From Bacteroidales bacterium (GTDB taxonomy: Bacteria; Bacteroidota; Bacteroidia; Bacteroidales; F082): a stretch of 64,000 nucleotides of DNA. Location: contig JAKSMU010000008.1 of the NCBI GenBank assembly GCA_024400455.1, positions 109,450-173,449 of the forward strand, in the 5' to 3' direction. The notes beneath the pieces were generated by a model. It was not told the DNA's origin and searched no databases. It saw only the letters and a list, made by a program, of their open reading frames with translations. Within the stretch, counting starts at the first letter, position 1, and every line of letters begins with the position of its first letter. Below, piece after piece: positions 60,715-64,000 of the stretch. The translations under genes and the position numbers were made by a program.

Positions 60715-62508
60715 ATGAAAGAAGTAACAAGAATTTTCGACATCCTCGATGTCTACACCGAAAAATGGCCTGAGCAGCAAGTGGCTTTGGCCAGAAAAGA
60801 AAACGGCACTTGGATAAAATACAGTCCTGAACAATATCAAGACATCAGCCGTAAATTGGCATACGCTTTTATTGAACTTGGCATTCAGCCAAACGACAAG
60901 ATTGCCATCATCAGCAATAACCGTCCCGAGTGGAACATGATTGACATGGCAGTTCAGCAAATTGGCGCCATCATCGTCCCGATTTACCCGACCATAAGCA
61001 CCGAAGACTACCTATTTACAATAAACAACTGCGAAGCAAAATTCGTCATTTTGGAAGGCCTCTCCGTGATGAACAAAATCGAGGAAATCCGCCCGAATAC
61101 GCCGAACCTCCAATATGTCTACACGATGGTCAACCGCGACAAATACCCATATTTCCAACAGCTTGTCGAATTAGGCGAAACGCACCCTCATCCCGAAGAA
61201 TTGGAACAGCGCAAAGTCAATGTGAAGCCAGAAGACTGCGCCACAATCATTTACACCTCGGGCACCACGGGTGTTCCGAAAGGCGTGATGCTTTCCCACT
61301 CCAACCTCATGGGACAATTGCGCGGCATCGAACACACGCCAGCGAAATGGTCGAAGACTGCATTCAGTTTTCTTCCCATCTGCCATGCTTACGAAAGAAT
61401 CATGGTTTACATGTACCAATATTTAGGCATGTCGGTTTACTATGCCGAGAGTCTCGCCACTTTAGCCGACAACATGAAAGAGATACACCCGACCATGATG
61501 ACCGCTGTTCCACGCGTTCTGGAAAAAATGTATGAAAAAGTCATTCAAGGCGGCAACAAGAAAAAAGGCTTGGAACGCTTCATTTTCCGTCGCGCCATCA
61601 AGCTGACCGAACGCTACAAAATCGACCCAGACGAGCGTTCCGCATTCTACAACCTGAAAATCAGGATTGCCGACAAATTGGTATATTCCAAAATCAGAGC
61701 ACAACTTGGCGCCGAGCATTTCGACATCATCGTTTCAGGAGCAGCAAGCATTTCTCAGAAAGTGGCGGGTTTCTTCTCCGCCATCAAAATGCCTGTCTAT
61801 GAAGGTTATGGCATGACCGAGACATCACCCGTCATTGCCGTCAGCGACAACTCGAGATATGGCCGCGAAGTAGGAACCGTCGGCAAGGCCCTGCCTGGCA
61901 TCGAACTGAAGATAGCCGACAACGAGGAGATTATCTGCCGAGGCCACAACGTGATGATGGGCTACTACAAGAACGAAGAACTGACCAAGGAAATCATCGA
62001 CGAAGAAGGCTGGCTGCACACGGGCGACATGGGCTACATCGACGACAAAGGCCGGCTCTTTATCACGGGTCGCTTGAAGAACCTGTTCAAGACCTCGATG
62101 GGCAAATACATCAACCCACAGATTATCGAAGAAAAATTCGGAGAATCGAAATTCATTGAAAACATCGTAGTGTTTGGCGAAGGACAAAAATTTGCCGCCG
62201 CACTGATTGTTCCCGACATGAATTTCATCCAGTCGTGGAACAAGCGCAATAGATTGATTCTCAACAAGAACAAAAAAGAAAAGAAAGAAAAAGTTGAAGC
62301 ATTGACTGATGCCGAAATCAAGACCATCATCGCCAAGGAAGTGAAACACTACAACACTTTCTTTGGCGACACGGAACAAATCAAGAAATTCGAGATTGTC
62401 AACGACAAATGGACCATCGAAAACGGAATCATGACGCCAACTTTGAAAGTGAAGCGCAAAGTCGTTCAGCAACGCTACAAGGCTTTGATCGACTCCATGT
62501 TTGCATAA
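60715..62508 (+). CDS. Long-chain acyl-CoA synthetase (AMP-binding)
   Basis: 597 aa, cytoplasmic or membrane-associated ANL-superfamily enzyme that activates fatty acids with ATP and CoA. Motifs: YTSGTTGVPKGVMLSHSN (P-loop), the GYGMTE(T)SP adenylate loop, HTGDMGYIDDKGRLFITGR and KTSMGKYINPQIIEEKF near the end. The C-terminal lid carries a lysine-rich insertion (LNKNKKEKKEKVEA). The start is fixed by the promoter. It is common in Bacteroidales; exact chain-length preference is not readable. Confidence 0.93.
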   Translation: MKEVTRIFDILDVYTEKWPEQQVALARKENGTWIKYSPEQYQDISRKLAYAFIELGIQPNDKIAIISNNRPEWNMIDMAVQQIGAIIVPIYPTISTEDYLFTINNCEAKFVILEGLSVMNKIEEIRPNTPNLQYVYTMVNRDKYPYFQQLVELGETHPHPEELEQRKVNVKPEDCATIIYTSGTTGVPKGVMLSHSNLMGQLRGIEHTPAKWSKTAFSFLPICHAYERIMVYMYQYLGMSVYYAESLATLADNMKEIHPTMMTAVPRVLEKMYEKVIQGGNKKKGLERFIFRRAIKLTERYKIDPDERSAFYNLKIRIADKLVYSKIRAQLGAEHFDIIVSGAASISQKVAGFFSAIKMPVYEGYGMTETSPVIAVSDNSRYGREVGTVGKALPGIELKIADNEEIICRGHNVMMGYYKNEELTKEIIDEEGWLHTGDMGYIDDKGRLFITGRLKNLFKTSMGKYINPQIIEEKFGESKFIENIVVFGEGQKFAAALIVPDMNFIQSWNKRNRLILNKNKKEKKEKVEALTDAEIKTIIAKEVKHYNTFFGDTEQIKKFEIVNDKWTIENGIMTPTLKVKRKVVQQRYKALIDSMFA

Positions 62509-62534
62509 ACCAAATTCCATCCATAAATGCTCGC

Positions 62535-62570
62535 AAAAACGGATTTCTAAAAAGAAGTCCGTTTTTTTAT
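62535..62570 (+). terminator. Terminator after the acyl-CoA synthetase
   Basis: Stem AAACGGATTTCT / AGAAGTCCGTTT with one mismatch, 4-base loop, followed by TTTTATTGTTTTTT. Confidence 0.75.
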
Positions 62571-62611
62571 TGTTTTTTGAATGTAATAGAGGACAAAGTC
62601 AGTTTAATTAC

Positions 62612-62619
62612 TATCTTTG
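62612..62619 (+). promoter_or_regulatory. -7 box of the aldolase gene
   Basis: TATCTTTG, 22 bases before the ATG at 62642. No -33 match. Confidence 0.6.
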
Positions 62620-62641
62620 CACAAATTAAATTCAGAAAACT

Positions 62642-63649
62642 ATGGTAGGTTATAAAGAACTGGGACTGGTGAACACCCGTGAAATGTTCGCCAAGGCAGT
62701 TGACGGCGGTTATGCCATTCCTGCATTCAACTTCAACAATATGGAACAGCTTCAGGCCATCATTATGGCTGCTGTTGAAACTAAATCACCTGTCATTCTG
62801 CAAGTTTCGAAAGGTGCACGCAACTACGCCAACCAGACTTTGCTGCGTTACATGGCAGAAGGTGCTGTCGGTTACGCCAAGGAATTGGGCTGCGAACATC
62901 CCGAAATCGTGCTGCACCTCGACCACGGCGATTCATTCGAACTATGCAAGTCATGCATCGACATGGGTTTCTCATCCGTTATGATTGACGGTTCGGCACT
63001 GCCATACGATGAAAACGTAGCCGTAACGAAGAAAGTCGTCGAATATGCCCACCAGCATGATGTCACCGTCGAAGGCGAACTTGGCGTTTTAGCTGGCGTT
63101 GAAGAAGAAGTTTCGGCAGCCGAAAGCCACTACACGAAGCCAGAAGAAGTCATCGATTTCGTCACCAAGACTGGTTGCGACTCGCTGGCCATCAGCATCG
63201 GCACCTCACACGGCGCTTACAAATTCACGCCCGAACAATGCACCGTCGACCCACAAACCGGTCGTTTGGTTCCACCGCCATTGGCATTCGATGTGCTTGA
63301 AGCCGTTGAAAAACAGCTTCCTGGTTTCCCGATTGTGCTTCATGGTTCATCATCGGTGCCGCAGGAAGAAGTCGACACCATCAATCAATATGGTGGTTGC
63401 CTGAAGGCTGCTGTCGGCATTCCTGAGGACCAATTGCGCAAGGCCGCAAAATCAGCAGTCTGCAAGATCAACATTGACTCCGACAGCCGTCTTGCCATGA
63501 CCGCCGCCATCCGCAAGGCCTTGGCCGAAAAACCTGCCGAATTCGACCCACGCAAGTACCTCACCCCTGCCCGCGACAACATGAAGAAACTCTACATTCA
63601 CAAGATTGTCAATGTTTTGGGTTCCGATAACAAACTGATAAACAAATAA
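62642..63649 (+). CDS. fba: Class II fructose-bisphosphate aldolase
   Basis: 335 aa zinc-dependent glycolytic enzyme that cleaves fructose 1,6-bisphosphate to DHAP and glyceraldehyde 3-phosphate. Seen: AFNFNNMEQLQAI, HLDHGDSFE (zinc and catalytic residues), GSALPYDENV, VEGELGVLAG, SIGTSHGAYKF and VLHGSSSVP. The length is normal. Strongly biased codon use fits high expression. purB starts one base after the stop. Confidence 0.96.
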   Translation: MVGYKELGLVNTREMFAKAVDGGYAIPAFNFNNMEQLQAIIMAAVETKSPVILQVSKGARNYANQTLLRYMAEGAVGYAKELGCEHPEIVLHLDHGDSFELCKSCIDMGFSSVMIDGSALPYDENVAVTKKVVEYAHQHDVTVEGELGVLAGVEEEVSAAESHYTKPEEVIDFVTKTGCDSLAISIGTSHGAYKFTPEQCTVDPQTGRLVPPPLAFDVLEAVEKQLPGFPIVLHGSSSVPQEEVDTINQYGGCLKAAVGIPEDQLRKAAKSAVCKINIDSDSRLAMTAAIRKALAEKPAEFDPRKYLTPARDNMKKLYIHKIVNVLGSDNKLINK

Positions 63650-63650
63650 T

Positions 63651-64000
63651 ATGAATCTTTCACCACTTACCGCCATATCACCCATCGACGGACGCTATCG
63701 TTCAAAAACTGTTGAACTGGACGACTTTTTCTCAGAATTTGCCTTGATCCGCTACCGCGTCATGGTCGAAGTCGAATATTTCATTTCGCTTTGTGAACTT
63801 CCTTTGCCTCAGTTGGAAAAGTTCAGCGGCGACTATGATGACTTGCGCGCCATTTACGAGGAGTTCCAGCTTGAAGATGCCGAAGAAATCAAAGAAATAG
63901 AAAAGGAAACCAACCACGACGTGAAAGCCGTCGAATACTTCCTAAAGCGTCGTTTCGACGAAATGGAACTTTCTGAATTCAAGGAATTTCTGCATTTCGG
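63651..64000 (+). CDS. purB: Adenylosuccinate lyase, N-terminal part (cut by window edge)
   Basis: Purine biosynthesis enzyme acting twice (SAICAR to AICAR; adenylosuccinate to AMP). The 116 visible residues read NLSPLTAISPIDGRYRSKT, RYRVMVEVEYF, IEKETNHDVKAVEYFLK and EFLHFG, matching the gamma-proteobacterial/Bacteroidetes type of PurB. The catalytic signature loop lies beyond the edge. It follows the aldolase gene by one base, so it is probably co-transcribed. Confidence 0.95.
   Translation, partial: MNLSPLTAISPIDGRYRSKTVELDDFFSEFALIRYRVMVEVEYFISLCELPLPQLEKFSGDYDDLRAIYEEFQLEDAEEIKEIEKETNHDVKAVEYFLKRRFDEMELSEFKEFLHF

Noticed and set aside
60427..60960. 177-codon minus-strand frame with repeated GTK residues
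   Set aside because: It runs across the C25 tail, a terminator, the 21-base repeats and the acyl-CoA synthetase start. The GTK repeats come from the tandem DNA repeat.
1..64000. CRISPR array, tRNA, rRNA, transposase or prophage genes
   Set aside because: None could be recognised; the short arrays found have 7-21 base periods without spacers and no cas genes are present.

Overview
The window reads as a chromosome segment from an anaerobic member of the Bacteroidales (phylum Bacteroidota), probably an uncultured gut, rumen or oral type. Evidence: many promoters match the Bacteroidetes -7 box TAnnTTTG, some with a TTTG-like -33 element; start codons mostly lack a Shine-Dalgarno sequence; at least six proteins end in a type IX secretion system (T9SS) type A sorting domain; and lineage-typical families occur (DUF4295, DUF5723, TonB_C proteins, BspA-like LRR protein, gingipain-like C25 peptidases). 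An electron-bifurcating-type [FeFe] hydrogenase locus and a radical SAM enzyme point to anaerobic life. No rRNA, tRNA, CRISPR array, transposase or phage gene was recognised.

Layout. 1-1.3 kb: minus-strand hydrogenase subunits (HydB/HndC-like, cut by the window edge, and HndB-like). 2-9.6 kb: S8 peptidase with a barrel-like tail, a fused iron-sulfur L-serine dehydratase with an extra N-terminal region, a T9SS-exported LRR protein, a 38-residue membrane peptide, an adhesin-domain remnant and two small envelope proteins. 9.8-13.8 kb: six-gene plus-strand operon (DRTGG, PHP, HATPase, DRTGG, RsbW-like HATPase, sensory-type [FeFe] hydrogenase), resembling the regulatory genes beside hydABC in Thermotoga and clostridia. 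13.8-19.6 kb: minus-strand envelope proteins, including a duplicated lipoprotein junction and a TPR transmembrane regulator. 19.8-25.3 kb: DUF368 lipid-carrier transporter, rimO, ftsY, DUF4295, rpmG, ftcD. 25.4-32.4 kb: a radical SAM/TonB_C pair, a queuosine-precursor transporter, and a minus-strand run hutI - lipoprotein - DUF5723 - cysteine-motif protein. HutI and FtcD are both histidine-degradation enzymes; hutH and hutU are not seen.

32.4-50.9 kb: thioredoxin, WbqC-like protein, CBM9-like/GHL10 glycosidase, T9SS adhesin, TetR plus lipoprotein plus RND tripartite efflux operon, HD-domain phosphohydrolase, NlpC/P60 peptidase, lipoprotein, pruA and a DMT transporter. 51.1-60.5 kb: a three-gene operon of two divergent gingipain-like peptidases flanking a DUF4886 SGNH/PKD protein, all with signal peptides and T9SS tails, bounded by a strong promoter and a terminator. 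60.7-64 kb: acyl-CoA synthetase, class II fructose-bisphosphate aldolase and the start of purB.

The best candidates for under-described biology are the sensory hydrogenase operon (its hydrogenase has lost the proton-relay cysteine), the C25-SGNH-C25 secretion operon, and the radical SAM gene coupled to a cysteine-motif membrane protein. Small-scale structure is also notable: dispersed palindromes, arrays of 7-8 base units followed by inverted units, and a 40-base inverted repeat with exchanged internal blocks.
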